From: an uncultured Pelagibacteraceae bacterium
GTDB taxonomy: Bacteria > Pseudomonadota > Alphaproteobacteria > Pelagibacterales > Pelagibacteraceae
DNA length: 64,000 nt
Direction of reading: 5' to 3'
NCBI GenBank assembly: GCA_902523895.1
Contig: CABZAZ010000001.1
Span: 124,001 to 188,000, forward strand
In this document: positions 24,740-38,655 of the stretch, in pieces
Numbering within the stretch: position 1 is the stretch's first letter
Layout of the letters: each line of letters opens with the position of its first letter
The notes under the pieces: model-generated
What the model was told of the DNA's origin: nothing
Database searches by the model: none
What the model saw: only the letters and a program-made list of their open reading frames with translations
Position numbers and translations under genes: made by a program

Positions 24740-25858
24740 ATGAATATTAAAGAGAATATAAAAACGCTTGTTATTAAAAAACCATTGAAGCTTGATTGTG
24801 GTAAAACTATTAATAATTTTCCACTAGCATATGAAACTTATGGTTCACTTAATGAAAATAAAGATAATGCAATCCTTGTTTTTCATGCGCTTACTGGTGA
24901 TCAATTTGTTACGGGTATTAATCCCGTTACAAGAAAAGATGGTTGGTGGTCATACGCAGTGGGTCCTAACAAATCAATAGATACAAATAAATATTTTGTG
25001 ATTTGTGCAAATGTAATAGGTGGTTGTATGGGCTCATTTGGTCCAAGTCACAAAAATCCTGATACAAATAAAATTTACGGAACCGATTTTCCCGTAATTA
25101 CTATAAATGACATGGTCAATGCACAAGTAAATTTATTAGATCATTTTGAGATAAAAAAACTTTTTTCAGTTGTTGGTGGATCGATGGGAGGAATGCAAGT
25201 TTTGCAATTTATTAGTAATTATCCGAATAAAGCTAGTACAGTAGTACCAATTGCATGTACCTCTAGTCATTCTGCTCAAAATATTGCTTTTAATGAGTTG
25301 GGTAGACAAGCGATAGCATCAGATCATAATTGGTCGGACGGAAAATATTTATCGAATAACACTCTTCCTGATAAAGGTTTATCAGTAGCGAGAATGGCTG
25401 CTCATATAACTTATTTATCTAAAAAAGGTTTACAAGAAAAATTTGGAAGAAAACTCCAAGAAAGGGATGCCCTTAAATTTGGATTTGATGCAGATTTTCA
25501 AATAGAAAGTTATTTAAGATATCAAGGATCAGTTTTTGTAGATCGATTTGATGCTAATAGTTATCTTTATATCACAAGAGCAATGGATTATTTTGATCTA
25601 GTTAAACAATTTGATGGTAATTTATCTAATGCATTTAAAAAAACTAAAGCTAAGTTTTTTGTAATATCTTTCACCTCAGACTGGCTCTATCCAACTCAAG
25701 AAAATAAAGAAATAGTTATCGCTCTTAATGCAATTGGTGCTGATGTTGGATTTGTTGAAATAAAATCTGACAAAGGTCATGATTCTTTTTTATTGGATGT
25801 TCCAGACTTTTTGAAAACTCTTAAAAATTTTTTAGATAAGTCTTACTCAGAGAGATAA
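24740..25858 (+). CDS. metX: Homoserine O-acyltransferase (acetyltransferase), MetX
   Basis: Activates homoserine (usually with acetyl-CoA) so that reduced sulfur can be added to make homocysteine or methionine. A 372-residue alpha/beta hydrolase-fold protein with 'HALTGDQF', the nucleophile elbow 'VGGSMGGMQ' (Ser 148), the late acid in 'SFTSDWLYP' and the catalytic His in 'DKGHDSFLLD'. It lies 38 bases behind a SAM-II riboswitch and is followed at 2 bases by metW, the usual alphaproteobacterial pair. No clear Shine-Dalgarno is seen before the ATG. Some MetX enzymes use succinyl-CoA; that cannot be settled here. Confidence 0.95.
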   Translation: MNIKENIKTLVIKKPLKLDCGKTINNFPLAYETYGSLNENKDNAILVFHALTGDQFVTGINPVTRKDGWWSYAVGPNKSIDTNKYFVICANVIGGCMGSFGPSHKNPDTNKIYGTDFPVITINDMVNAQVNLLDHFEIKKLFSVVGGSMGGMQVLQFISNYPNKASTVVPIACTSSHSAQNIAFNELGRQAIASDHNWSDGKYLSNNTLPDKGLSVARMAAHITYLSKKGLQEKFGRKLQERDALKFGFDADFQIESYLRYQGSVFVDRFDANSYLYITRAMDYFDLVKQFDGNLSNAFKKTKAKFFVISFTSDWLYPTQENKEIVIALNAIGADVGFVEIKSDKGHDSFLLDVPDFLKTLKNFLDKSYSER

Positions 25859-25860
25859 TA

Positions 25861-26457
25861 ATGAAAACAGAATACAAAATAATAGTCGATTTAATAGAAG
25901 AAAAAACAAGAGTTTTAGATGTTGGCTGCGATGATGGAATATTAATGGAATCATTAAAAAAAAATAAAAATGTTGATGCGAGAGGAATTGAGATTTCAAA
26001 GGATAAAGTTCAAACCTGCGTATCAAAAGGACTTACTGTAATTGAAGGAAATGCGGAATTGGATTTAAAACAATTTCCAAATGATTCTTTTGATTATGTT
26101 GTCCTAGGTCAAACTTTACAAGCTTTCGTGAATCCTGAGATTGTTATAAAGGAACTTTTAAGAGTTGGAAAGAAAGCAATCATAACAATTCCAAATTTTG
26201 GTCATTGGAAAGTAAGATTAAATTTGCTTATCAAAGGAACAATGCCAATCACAGAATCATTACCAAATGATTGGTATAACACCCCAAATATTCATATGTG
26301 TACGATTAAAGATTTTGTTAAATTTTCAAAAATTATAAACTTTAAAATCTTTAAATCTTTAGCTCTGACTAATAAAAAAATATCAAATATTAATAATTCT
26401 AATTTATTTTATAAAAATTTATTTGCAGAATTAGGTATATTCTTAATTGAAAAATAA
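25861..26457 (+). CDS. metW: Methionine biosynthesis protein MetW
   Basis: A 198-residue SAM-methyltransferase-fold protein, with glycine-rich motif 'RVLDVGCDDGIL' and family motifs 'LGQTLQAF', 'TIPNFGHWKVRL' and 'PNIHMCTIKDF'. MetW proteins are encoded beside MetX in many proteobacteria and are thought to act with it in homoserine acylation. It starts 2 bases after metX and is followed by gloB with a one-base gap, so it lies in the same riboswitch-controlled message. Confidence 0.93.
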   Translation: MKTEYKIIVDLIEEKTRVLDVGCDDGILMESLKKNKNVDARGIEISKDKVQTCVSKGLTVIEGNAELDLKQFPNDSFDYVVLGQTLQAFVNPEIVIKELLRVGKKAIITIPNFGHWKVRLNLLIKGTMPITESLPNDWYNTPNIHMCTIKDFVKFSKIINFKIFKSLALTNKKISNINNSNLFYKNLFAELGIFLIEK

Positions 26458-26458
26458 G

Positions 26459-27178
26459 ATGAAAATAGAAATAATTAAGTGTTTACAAGATAATTATAGT
26501 TACTTGTTAATCGATGACACTAAAAGTATTGGATGTATTGTTGACCCTGGTGAGGCAGCTCCAATTATAAAATATGTTGAAAGTAATAATATTGAATTAA
26601 AATATATTCTTAATACTCATCACCATTATGACCATGTAGGTGGCAACTTAGAATTAAAGAAAAGATATAATTCTAAAATAGTTGGATTTAAAGAAGATAA
26701 AGACCGTATTCCAGAAATTGATGTGCTTGTGGAAGATAATCAAAAATGGAAAGGTGATAATTTTGAGGCGAAAATTTATCACATTCCAGGTCATACAAGT
26801 GGGCATATTGCCTTTCATTTTTTTTTGGAAAAAATAATTTTTACTGGGGATACTTTATTTTCTTTAGGATGTGGTAGAATTTTTGAGGGAACTTATGAAC
26901 AGATGTTCAACTCATTAAAAAAAATAAAAGAACTTCCAAAAGATACTCAGATATATTGCGGCCATGAATATACATTACAAAATTCAAAATTTTGTGAGTC
27001 AAACGATCCTGATAATTCAAATTTGAAAAGCAAAATTGAAGAAATTAAAGAAAAAATAAAAAATGGCCATCCCACCATTCCATCAATTTTATCTGATGAA
27101 ATGGAATGCAATATATTTCTTAAAGCTAAAGATGTTGAAAGTTTTTCAAAATTAAGAGATTTAAAGGATAATTTTTGA
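26459..27178 (+). CDS. gloB: Hydroxyacylglutathione hydrolase (glyoxalase II)
   Basis: Hydrolyses S-lactoylglutathione to D-lactate and glutathione in methylglyoxal detoxification. Metallo-beta-lactamase fold with 'THHHYDHVGGN' (two-metal site), 'IPGHTSGHIAFH', 'FTGDTLFSLGCGRIFEG' (quoted in part) and 'YCGHEYTLQNSKF', all glyoxalase II hallmarks. The track starts at a TTG at 26447 inside metW. The ATG at 26459, one base after the metW stop, is more likely and gives 239 residues. The metX-metW-gloB order puts it under the same SAM-responsive leader. Confidence 0.94.
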   Translation: MKIEIIKCLQDNYSYLLIDDTKSIGCIVDPGEAAPIIKYVESNNIELKYILNTHHHYDHVGGNLELKKRYNSKIVGFKEDKDRIPEIDVLVEDNQKWKGDNFEAKIYHIPGHTSGHIAFHFFLEKIIFTGDTLFSLGCGRIFEGTYEQMFNSLKKIKELPKDTQIYCGHEYTLQNSKFCESNDPDNSNLKSKIEEIKEKIKNGHPTIPSILSDEMECNIFLKAKDVESFSKLRDLKDNF

Positions 27179-27188
27179 TTTATAAAAC

Positions 27189-27216
27189 TTGACTATAGGC
27201 TTGCTCAGACTATATT
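27189..27216 (+). promoter_or_regulatory. Sigma-70-type promoter for the rplU operon
   Basis: TTGACT (27189-27194), a 16-base spacer, TATATT (27211-27216), about 27 bases before the rplU ATG. It is one of the clearest promoters in the window and sits in the 64-base gap after gloB. No leader structure typical of L21 autoregulation is seen. Confidence 0.65.
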
Positions 27217-27242
27217 GCCTTAACAAAATTTAGAGTATTTAT

Positions 27243-27641
27243 ATGTCATTCGCAGTCATAAAAACAGGTGGTAAACAATACAAAGTGAAATCTGGAGAGA
27301 TTTTGAAAATTGAGAAATTAACAGATATTAAAGCTAATTCAAAAATAGAATTTAATGAAATTTTAGCTTACGGAGATGACAGTAAAATAGAAATTGGAGC
27401 CCCAATGGTAGATGGTGCAAAAGTTGAAGCTGACTTAATTAAAAATAGTAAAAATAGGACCGTATTAATTTTTAAAAAAAGAAGAAGACATAACTCAAGA
27501 AGAAAAAATGGGCATAGACAGGAATATTCTATGATTAGAATAAATAAAATTTTTTCAAAAGATGGTAAAATTCTCTCAGAAGCTGAAAAAGTTTCTAAAG
27601 CAACAAAAAAGACAGAAACAAAAAAAGAGGCTAGTAAATAA
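27243..27641 (+). CDS. rplU: Ribosomal protein bL21
   Basis: A 132-residue large-subunit protein. 'FAVIKTGGKQYKV' starts the family core, and 'KRRRRHNSRRKNGHRQ' with 'IRINKI' ends it at about residue 105. A lysine/glutamate/alanine-rich tail of about 25 residues ('SEAEKVSKATKKTETKKEASK' region) goes beyond the usual 103 residues of E. coli L21; such tails occur in alphaproteobacteria. First gene of the rplU-rpmA-obgE operon. Confidence 0.97.
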   Translation: MSFAVIKTGGKQYKVKSGEILKIEKLTDIKANSKIEFNEILAYGDDSKIEIGAPMVDGAKVEADLIKNSKNRTVLIFKKRRRHNSRRKNGHRQEYSMIRINKIFSKDGKILSEAEKVSKATKKTETKKEASK

Positions 27642-27654
27642 CTAGGAATTAACT

Positions 27655-27909
27655 ATGGCAACAAAAAAAGCAGGCGGATCTTCTAGAAATGGACGTGATA
27701 GTGCTGGGCGAAGACTTGGTGTCAAAAAGTACGGTGGACAATCTGTTATTCCTGGAAACATTATTGTAAGACAAAGGGGTACAAAAATATTTCCTGGAGA
27801 AAATGTAGGAATGGGTAAAGATCACTCAATTTTTTCAGTAATAAAAGGTAAAGTAGTTTTTAAAAAAACAAAGTCAGATAGAACTTTTGTTTCAGTAAAA
27901 CCCAATTAA
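27655..27909 (+). CDS. rpmA: Ribosomal protein bL27
   Basis: An 84-residue protein beginning '[16 protein letters not shown]', the flexible N-terminal arm that reaches the peptidyl-transferase centre, followed by '[12 protein letters not shown]' and '[21 protein letters not shown]' (quoted in part). Length and sequence are typical. It lies 13 bases after rplU and 27 bases before obgE, the near-universal order. Confidence 0.98.
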   Translation: MATKKAGGSSRNGRDSAGRRLGVKKYGGQSVIPGNIIVRQRGTKIFPGENVGMGKDHSIFSVIKGKVVFKKTKSDRTFVSVKPN

Positions 27910-27912
27910 TAG

Positions 27913-30015
<2,103 letters not shown>

Positions 30016-30016
<1 letters not shown>

Positions 30017-31266
30017 TGAGAAAGATATTAATTAATATTGGAGAAAGATCAAAACAAGCTTTTGCTCAACCAATAAATACTTATAAAAAAAATAAAGTTT
30101 TAAGTGATTATCTTAAAATGATAAAAAAAAATAAGCATTTAATTCTTAGAGAAAATAAAAAAGACGTAGATCGGGCTATCAAAATCAAGCTTAGAGATAA
30201 TTTAATAAATCGGCTTATTTTAAATGAAAAAAAAATTTTGGCTATTATTAATTCAATCCAAAAAATAATTAAGTTAAAGGATCCAACTTATAATGTTATT
30301 GAAAAATGGAGAAGACCTAATGGACTTGTATTTTCAAAAATATCAATCCCGATAGGAGTAATAGGTGTAATTTATGAAAGTAGACCAAATGTAACCTCGG
30401 ATGTAGCATCATTATGTTTTAAATCTGGAAATCCAGTTATTTTAAAAGGTGGTTCTGAGGCCTTTTATTCTAATAAAATTTTATCAAATTTATTCAGAAA
30501 AGCTTTGAAGATTAATAAAGTTAATCAAAACTTTGTTCAATTCATCGATATAAAGAATAGAAAAGTGGTAGATTTTTTACTCACTAAAATGACTAATTTT
30601 ATTGATGTAATCATACCAAGAGGGGGTAGAAATTTAGTTAAAAAAGTACAAAACATTTCTAAAATTCCAACTATTGGTCACTTAGAAGGTGTTTGTCATT
30701 CATATATAGATAAAGATGCGGATCCCAAAATTGCTACCAAAGTAATAGTAAATGCAAAATTAAGAAATACAGCGATTTGTGGAGCAACTGAAACAATTTT
30801 GCTTAATGAGCGTATAATCAAAAAGTTTGGAGCTCATATATTAAAGATATTAGAGGAAAAAGGTTGTCAGATTATTGGTGATAATAAAATACGAAAAATT
30901 TATAAAGGTAAAATCAAAAAAGCATCAATCAAAGATTGGTCAAAAGAATATTTGTCTGCTACCGTTTCTGTAAAATCTGTCAAAAACTTACAAGAGGCTA
31001 TTTCTCATATTAATAAATATGGAACTATGCATACTGATTGTATTATTACTAAAAACAAAAAAACTGCTAAAGAATTTTTAATGGGAGTTAAAAGTTCAAT
31101 AGCGATGCACAATACATCTACACAATTTGCAGATGGTGGTGAATTTGGATTTGGTGGTGAAGTTGGAATTTCAACAAATGTTCTTCCACCAAGAGGCCCT
31201 GTAGGACTTGGACAACTAATTTCCTACAAATATCAAGTAACAAGTAATGGTAAAATTAGAAAGTAA
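30016..31266 (+). CDS. proA: Glutamate-5-semialdehyde dehydrogenase (gamma-glutamyl phosphate reductase)
   Basis: Reduces gamma-glutamyl phosphate to the semialdehyde with NADPH, following ProB. The 416-residue aldehyde-dehydrogenase-fold protein has 'IGVIYESRPNVTSD', 'GNPVILKGGSEA', 'VIIPRGGRNLV' and the active-site cysteine in 'RNTAICGATET'. It is coupled to proB by a TAATG overlap and overlaps nadD by 20 bases. Confidence 0.97.
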
Positions 31267-31789
31267 ATTGATTACAAGAAGAAACAAAATTGGGGTCCTG
31301 GGTGGATCCTTCGATCCTGCTCACAAAGGTCACTTAACTATCTCAAAAGAAGCAATTAAAAGATTTAAATTACGAAATGTTATTTGGGCAATAACAAAAA
31401 AAAATCCTTTTAAAAAAAAGACACATACAAGTTTGAATAATAGAATCAAGCATTGCAAAAAAATTATTGGATCAAGTAAATTGATTAAAGTAAAATTTTA
31501 TGAGGACACAATTAAATCGAATAAAACTTTTGATTTGATAAATCATATTTCAAAGAATACAAAAAACAAAATTTATTTTATAATGGGAGCTGATAATTTA
31601 ATAAAATTTCACAAATGGTATAAATGGAAATTAATTTCACAGAAAAGTAAAATAATAGTATTTGATAGACAGGGTTATAAAAAAAAATCGTTAAATTCAA
31701 CTACATATAAAAGATTAAATAAAGAAAATTTGAAATTTATTGAATTTGAAAAAGTCAATATTTCTTCTTCTCAATTGAGAAAAATTTGA
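31247..31789 (+). CDS. nadD: Nicotinate-nucleotide adenylyltransferase
   Basis: Adenylylates nicotinate mononucleotide in NAD synthesis. A 180-residue nucleotidylyltransferase with 'VLGGSFDPAHKGHLTIS' (the HxGH-type nucleotide motif), 'FIMGADNLIKFHKWYKW' and a terminal 'ISSSQLRKI', equivalent to the family's ISST-x-IR motif; the protein stops right there, a short form. The start codon lies within the end of proA. It is followed by rsfS, the usual neighbour. Confidence 0.93.
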   Translation: MVKLESKLITRRNKIGVLGGSFDPAHKGHLTISKEAIKRFKLRNVIWAITKKNPFKKKTHTSLNNRIKHCKKIIGSSKLIKVKFYEDTIKSNKTFDLINHISKNTKNKIYFIMGADNLIKFHKWYKWKLISQKSKIIVFDRQGYKKKSLNSTTYKRLNKENLKFIEFEKVNISSSQLRKI

Positions 31790-31806
31790 TATGGTTTAGT
31801 TAATTA

Positions 31807-32157
31807 ATGGACAAAATTTCTGATTTAAAAAAAATCATAATTCAAACTTTAGATATCAATAAAGCTTTAGACATTGTTAGTATCGATCTTAAAGATAAAA
31901 GTTCGATGGCTGAATACATGATTATTGCAAGTGGTACGTCATCTAGACATATCCAGTCACTTTCTGAGCAAGTTTTAGAAAAATTCAAAGATTATGGAAT
32001 GAAAGATTCAAAAATCGAGGGAAAAGATAGTGCTGAGTGGAAACTGGTAGATGGAATAGATCTAATTGTCCACATATTTCATCCAGAAAAAAGAAAATTT
32101 TATGAACTAGAAAAAATGTGGTCAGAATTTATTCCAAAAGAAAAACTTATAATATGA
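31807..32157 (+). CDS. rsfS: Ribosomal silencing factor RsfS
   Basis: A 116-residue protein that binds uL14 and blocks joining of ribosomal subunits when nutrients run short. Motifs: 'SMAEYMIIASGTSSRHIQSL' (quoted in part) and 'DSAEWKLVDGIDLIVHIFHPEKR' (quoted in part). In many bacteria rlmH follows rsfS; here the next gene is ctpA with an ATGA overlap, so rlmH is not at this place. Confidence 0.95.
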   Translation: MDKISDLKKIIIQTLDINKALDIVSIDLKDKSSMAEYMIIASGTSSRHIQSLSEQVLEKFKDYGMKDSKIEGKDSAEWKLVDGIDLIVHIFHPEKRKFYELEKMWSEFIPKEKLII

Positions 32158-33293
32158 GGAAAATTTTTTTTATTATCAGTATATTTTTCCTGAAGTTTTC
32201 AACTGTTAATCTTGTCGTTGCAGCTGAAAATGATGTTTATAAGAAAATAGATTTATTTGGAGAAGTATTAGAAAAAATTAATAAGGAATATGTCGATGAA
32301 ATAAATCAATCTGAAAGCATGGATGCTGCAATAGATGGTTTGCTTCAATCACTAGATCCTTACTCAGCATATATGTCACCTGAAATTTTCAACGAAATGC
32401 AGACTGAAACAAGTGGTGAATTTGGTGGCTTAGGAATAGAGGTAAATATGGAGTCTGGAGTTGTAAAAGTAATTTCCCCTATTGACGATACTCCAGCGTC
32501 TAGAGCTGGAATTAAAGCTGGTGACTACATCATAAAGATAGATGATATTCAGGTACAAGGTAAATCTCTAAGTGAAGCTGTAGATTTAATGAGAGGACCT
32601 GTAGGTTCATCAATTATTTTAACTGTAAGAAGAATTGGACAAAAAAAAGCTTTAACATTTGAAATCGTAAGAGAAATAATTCAAATTAAATCAGTAAAAG
32701 CTGATCTTTTAAAAAATAACGTTGGTTATCTTAGATTGACATCTTTCAACGAAAATAGTGGTGATCAAATAAGAGAGCAAATTAGAGAATTTGAAAAAAT
32801 TGGAAATATAAATTCATATATACTAGATTTAAGAAATAATCCTGGAGGGTTGTTATCACAAGCTATAAGGATATCAGATTTTTTTTTAGATAATGGTGAG
32901 ATTGTATCTACCAAAAGTAGAAAGGCCTCTGAAAATAGAAAATGGTTTGCCAAAAAAGGAGATTTGATAGGTGGCAAAACTTTGGTTGTATTAATTAATT
33001 ACGGTTCTGCATCTGCTTCAGAAATAGTTGCTGGAGCACTACAAGATCATAAAAGAGCAATTATTTTAGGCGAAAATAGTTATGGAAAGGGTTCAGTGCA
33101 ATCAATTATTCCACTAAAGAACAAAGGAGCAATAAGACTCACTGTTGCAAAATATTACCTACCGTCAGGCAAATCAATTTCTGAAGTTGGAGTAAGTCCT
33201 GATATTGAGATTGATGAAGATACGGATGAATTTAGGATTAAGACAGACACTGATAATCAACTAAGCTACGCATTAAAACTTTTAAACGGTTAA
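32154..33293 (+). CDS. ctpA: Carboxy-terminal processing peptidase, S41 family
   Basis: A periplasmic serine/lysine protease. The ATG at 32154, which overlaps the rsfS stop (ATGA), gives 379 residues beginning with a signal peptide ('MRKIFFIISIFFLKF', cleaved near 'VVAAEN'). The track's earlier start at 32118 would bury this signal. A PDZ domain follows at about 75-155 ('GGLGIEVNM', 'ASRAGIKAGDYIIKID'), then the protease domain with the catalytic Ser in 'GSASASEIVAGAL' and Lys in 'SYGKGSVQ'. Family members trim envelope proteins and peptidoglycan hydrolases. Confidence 0.94.
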   Translation: MRKIFFIISIFFLKFSTVNLVVAAENDVYKKIDLFGEVLEKINKEYVDEINQSESMDAAIDGLLQSLDPYSAYMSPEIFNEMQTETSGEFGGLGIEVNMESGVVKVISPIDDTPASRAGIKAGDYIIKIDDIQVQGKSLSEAVDLMRGPVGSSIILTVRRIGQKKALTFEIVREIIQIKSVKADLLKNNVGYLRLTSFNENSGDQIREQIREFEKIGNINSYILDLRNNPGGLLSQAIRISDFFLDNGEIVSTKSRKASENRKWFAKKGDLIGGKTLVVLINYGSASASEIVAGALQDHKRAIILGENSYGKGSVQSIIPLKNKGAIRLTVAKYYLPSGKSISEVGVSPDIEIDEDTDEFRIKTDTDNQLSYALKLLNG

Positions 33294-33779
33294 ATGAAAG
33301 AGCAATATAAACATCTACCACTCCGCAGTGGTGTAGGCATTGTTGTTCTTAATCAAGAAGATAAAATTTTCGTTGCAAGAAGAATAGACAACCCAAAAAA
33401 CTTTTGGCAAATGCCACAAGGAGGTATTGATGAAGGTGAGGATTTTCTTACCGCCGCATACAGGGAGTTAAAGGAAGAGACTAGTATTACAAAAGTAGAG
33501 CTTATTAAAGAATTAGATGGTTTTATAACATATGAATTACCAGATCACTTATTGGGTATAATTTGGAAGGGCAAGTATAAAGGACAAAAACAGAAATGGT
33601 TTATAATGAAGTTTACTGGAGAAGATAGTGAAATAAATATTAAAACAAAAAAACCTGAATTTCTCGAATGGAAATGGATTGAATTAGAATCCTTAACAAA
33701 AGTTGTGGTAGATTTTAAATTACATGTCTATCAAGAAATTAAAAAAAAATTAGAGTTATTATTAGTTAATCGATCTTAG
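33294..33779 (+). CDS. rppH: RNA pyrophosphohydrolase RppH
   Basis: A 161-residue Nudix hydrolase that removes pyrophosphate from mRNA 5' ends and starts decay. The Nudix box is 'GGIDEGEDFLTAAYRELKEE' (about 41-60). 'GVGIVVLN', 'FWQMPQGGIDEGE' and 'QKWFIMKF' match RppH rather than other Nudix enzymes. The start follows the ctpA stop directly. The last 18 bases overlap the 3' end of convergent atpC. Confidence 0.94.
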   Translation: MKEQYKHLPLRSGVGIVVLNQEDKIFVARRIDNPKNFWQMPQGGIDEGEDFLTAAYRELKEETSITKVELIKELDGFITYELPDHLLGIIWKGKYKGQKQKWFIMKFTGEDSEINIKTKKPEFLEWKWIELESLTKVVVDFKLHVYQEIKKKLELLLVNRS

Positions 33780-34153
33780 AACTTCAACTTTTTGATCTGC
33801 TAAATATTTAGCCTGATCACTTATCTCAGATTTGCTTGCTTCCGCTTCAGCTTTTTTGAGTAAGTCCCCTTGTTTAGATTTATCTAAATCTGTCACAGAG
33901 AATATTGCACTTGTTAAGATAGATAAATTATTATTTTTAAATTCAATAATTCCATCTTCTACATAATAATTTTCATCACCTGATTTCGAAAATACTTTAA
34001 TTATTCCAGGTTTTAAAAAAGAAATAATTGATATGTGATCTTTTAAAATCCCCATTTCACCCTCAAATGCAGGTACAACAACCTCTAAAACATCCTCTTT
34101 TACTAAAAAAGATTTTTCTGGGTTTACAATTTCAATTTTGAACTCTTCGCTCA

Positions 34154-34154
<1 letters not shown>
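33762..34154 (-). CDS. atpC: F1Fo ATP synthase epsilon subunit
   Basis: A 130-residue subunit of the central stalk. The N-terminal beta domain shows 'FKIEIVNPEKSFL', 'VPAFEGEMGILKDH' and a C-terminal helical part. It is the last gene of the F1 operon atpHAGDC, with its start overlapping the atpD stop by one base. As usual in alphaproteobacteria the Fo genes are not in this operon. Confidence 0.95.
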
Positions 34155-36447
<2,293 letters not shown>

Positions 36448-36453
36448 ATTACA

Positions 36454-37989
36454 TTAAGATTTAAAGGTTCCTTTCAGCTGAGTAATTACTTCTACCAATA
36501 GCTTTTCTTTATCTTCATCAAGTTTTCCAGTGCTTTGAATTGATTCAATTATTTCAGGTTTATCTGATTTACATTTATTAATAATTTTGCTTTCAAACTC
36601 TGATACATCTTTTAAATCAATATCATCGAGATAACCTTTTACACCGCAGAAAACTGATATTACTTGTTCAGCAACAGTCAATGGTGAGTATTGTTTTTGT
36701 TTTAGAAGTTCAGTTAGTTTAGAGCCCCTATTTAAAAGTTGTTGTGTAGATGCATCCAAATCAGATCCAAATTGAGCAAATGCTGCCATTTCTCTGTATT
36801 GTGCTAATTCTAATTTCATCGATCCCGAAACTTTTTTCATAGCTTTTGTTTGAGCTGATGATCCAACTCTAGATACTGATAATCCAACGTTAATTGCCGG
36901 TCTTATACCTTGGTTGAATAATTCTGTTTCTAAAAATATTTGACCATCAGTAATTGAAATTACATTGGTAGGAATAAATGCAGAAACATCTCCTCCTTGT
37001 GTTTCAATAATTGGAAGTGCTGTTAATGAACCACCACCATGCTCGTCGCTTAACTTTGCAGCTCTTTCGAGTAATCTACTATGTAGATAAAATACATCTC
37101 CCGGATAAGCCTCACGGCCTGGAGGTCTTCTCAATAATAGAGACATTTGTCTATACGCAACAGCTTGTTTAGATAAATCATCATAGATAATAAGTGCATG
37201 CATTCCATTATCTCTAAAATACTCACCCATAGCACATCCTGTATATGGGGCTAAAAATTGTAATGGCGCAGAATCTGATGCTGTAGCTGCAACAATAGTT
37301 GTGTACTCCATTGCACCTGCCTCTTCTAAAGTTTTTTGAATTTGTCTTACCGTTGATCTTTTTTGTCCAACTGCAACATAAATACAATATAATTTTTGCT
37401 TTTCATCACCGGATTCATTTATTTTTTTTTGATTAATAATTGCATCCACAGCAACTGCAGTTTTACCCGTTTGTCTGTCACCAATAATTAATTCCCTTTG
37501 ACCTCTTCCAATTGGAACCAAACTATCGATTGATTTTAATCCAGTTTGCATTGGTTCATTGACTGATTGACGAGGAATAATTCCTGGTGCTTTTACTTCT
37601 ACTCTAGTTTTTTTAATATTTTTATCAAATGGACCTTTTCCATCAATAGGATTACCTAAACCGTCTACAACTCTTCCTAACAATTCCTTTCCAACAGGAG
37701 TATCAACAATGTTACCTGTACGTTTTACTACATCACCCTCTTTTACATTTCTATCGTCACCAAAAATTACAACACCAACATTTTCACTTTCTAAGTTAAG
37801 AGCCATTCCTTTTGATCCATCTGCAAATTCCACCATTTCACCAGCTTGTACATTATCCAAACCATAAATTCTTGCGATACCATCTCCAACTGATAATACT
37901 TGCCCTACTTCTGCAACTTCGGCTTTTTCACCAAAATTTTTGATTTGTTCTTTTAATATTTTTGTAACTTCTGAAGGATTTATTTCCAT
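36454..37989 (-). CDS. atpA: F1Fo ATP synthase alpha subunit
   Basis: A 511-residue non-catalytic nucleotide-binding subunit with Walker A '[15 protein letters not shown]', '[16 protein letters not shown]' and the alpha-specific '[17 protein letters not shown]'. The start follows the atpH stop without a gap. Confidence 0.99.
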   Translation of the reverse strand: MEINPSEVTKILKEQIKNFGEKAEVAEVGQVLSVGDGIARIYGLDNVQAGEMVEFADGSKGMALNLESENVGVVIFGDDRNVKEGDVVKRTGNIVDTPVGKELLGRVVDGLGNPIDGKGPFDKNIKKTRVEVKAPGIIPRQSVNEPMQTGLKSIDSLVPIGRGQRELIIGDRQTGKTAVAVDAIINQKKINESGDEKQKLYCIYVAVGQKRSTVRQIQKTLEEAGAMEYTTIVAATASDSAPLQFLAPYTGCAMGEYFRDNGMHALIIYDDLSKQAVAYRQMSLLLRRPPGREAYPGDVFYLHSRLLERAAKLSDEHGGGSLTALPIIETQGGDVSAFIPTNVISITDGQIFLETELFNQGIRPAINVGLSVSRVGSSAQTKAMKKVSGSMKLELAQYREMAAFAQFGSDLDASTQQLLNRGSKLTELLKQKQYSPLTVAEQVISVFCGVKGYLDDIDLKDVSEFESKIINKCKSDKPEIIESIQSTGKLDEDKEKLLVEVITQLKGTFKS

Positions 37990-38547
37990 TTATGCCTCTA
38001 TCATTCTATTTTCAATTTGCTGTAATTTATTTTTAATTGAGGAGTCAACCATAGTACTTCCAACTTGAACTACCAGACCTCCTATTAAACTTTCATCGTA
38101 TTTATAGTTTAATTTTATTTTAGAGCTAAAATTCATTGATAACTCATCTGTAATTTTTTTAATTTCATCACTTGATAATTTTTTTGCTGATTTCAATTCA
38201 GCTATAAGCTCACCTCTTTTTTTGGAACAAATTCCAATAAAACTTTTAAGAATTCGTTCTATAAAAAAGAAACGTCTCTTTTGAATTAAGAAATTTAAAA
38301 AATTTTTAAATAAATTATCAAATTTATTACTATCAGCTATTTTATTTATCACCTTTGAGAGATCCTCTTGGCTAGTAGTGGGATCTTTAATCAAATTAAA
38401 AAAATCTTTACTTTGATTAATTAGATTTAATACAGATAAAGATTGTTCTTCTATCTGGCTCAATAAATTATTTTCTTCTGAAAGTTCAAAAAGTGCGAGA
38501 GAATACCTTTCAGCTGATGAAATTGAAAATCCTGTATCTTTGCTCAA
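37990..38547 (-). CDS. atpH: F1Fo ATP synthase delta subunit
   Basis: A 185-residue subunit joining F1 to the peripheral stalk. Typical features are 'ISSAERYSLALFEL' at the N terminus and 'DESLIGGLVVQVGSTMVDSSI' (quoted in part) at the C terminus. The start is TTG with AGGA six bases upstream. First gene of the F1 operon, 108 bases after priA. The gap contains a plausible promoter on the minus strand (TTGAAG, 17 bases, TAATTA), though transcription could also continue from upstream. Confidence 0.94.
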   Translation of the reverse strand: MSKDTGFSISSAERYSLALFELSEENNLLSQIEEQSLSVLNLINQSKDFFNLIKDPTTSQEDLSKVINKIADSNKFDNLFKNFLNFLIQKRRFFFIERILKSFIGICSKKRGELIAELKSAKKLSSDEIKKITDELSMNFSSKIKLNYKYDESLIGGLVVQVGSTMVDSSIKNKLQQIENRMIEA

Positions 38548-38655
38548 CTTGTTTCCTATATAATGTTGAAGATTATTTAAAATTCAGGCTTTAATTAGCA
38601 TATGACCCTTGTGTCTTCAAGTGACTGATATGTCAAAAATGCCTCTTTTTATTGG
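38548..38655 (-). promoter_or_regulatory. priA-atpH intergenic region with possible F1-operon promoter
   Basis: A 108-base gap, one of the longest in the window. Reading the minus strand it has a TTGACA with no good -10 and, overlapping it, TTGAAG-17 bases-TAATTA, which would start transcription about 50 bases before the atpH TTG. No terminator hairpin with a T run is evident. Confidence 0.35.

Noticed and set aside
38548-38655. Small RNA gene between priA and atpH
   Set aside because: Only a 4-bp CTTG/CAAG stem is visible and there is no terminator, so nothing beyond a possible promoter is supported.
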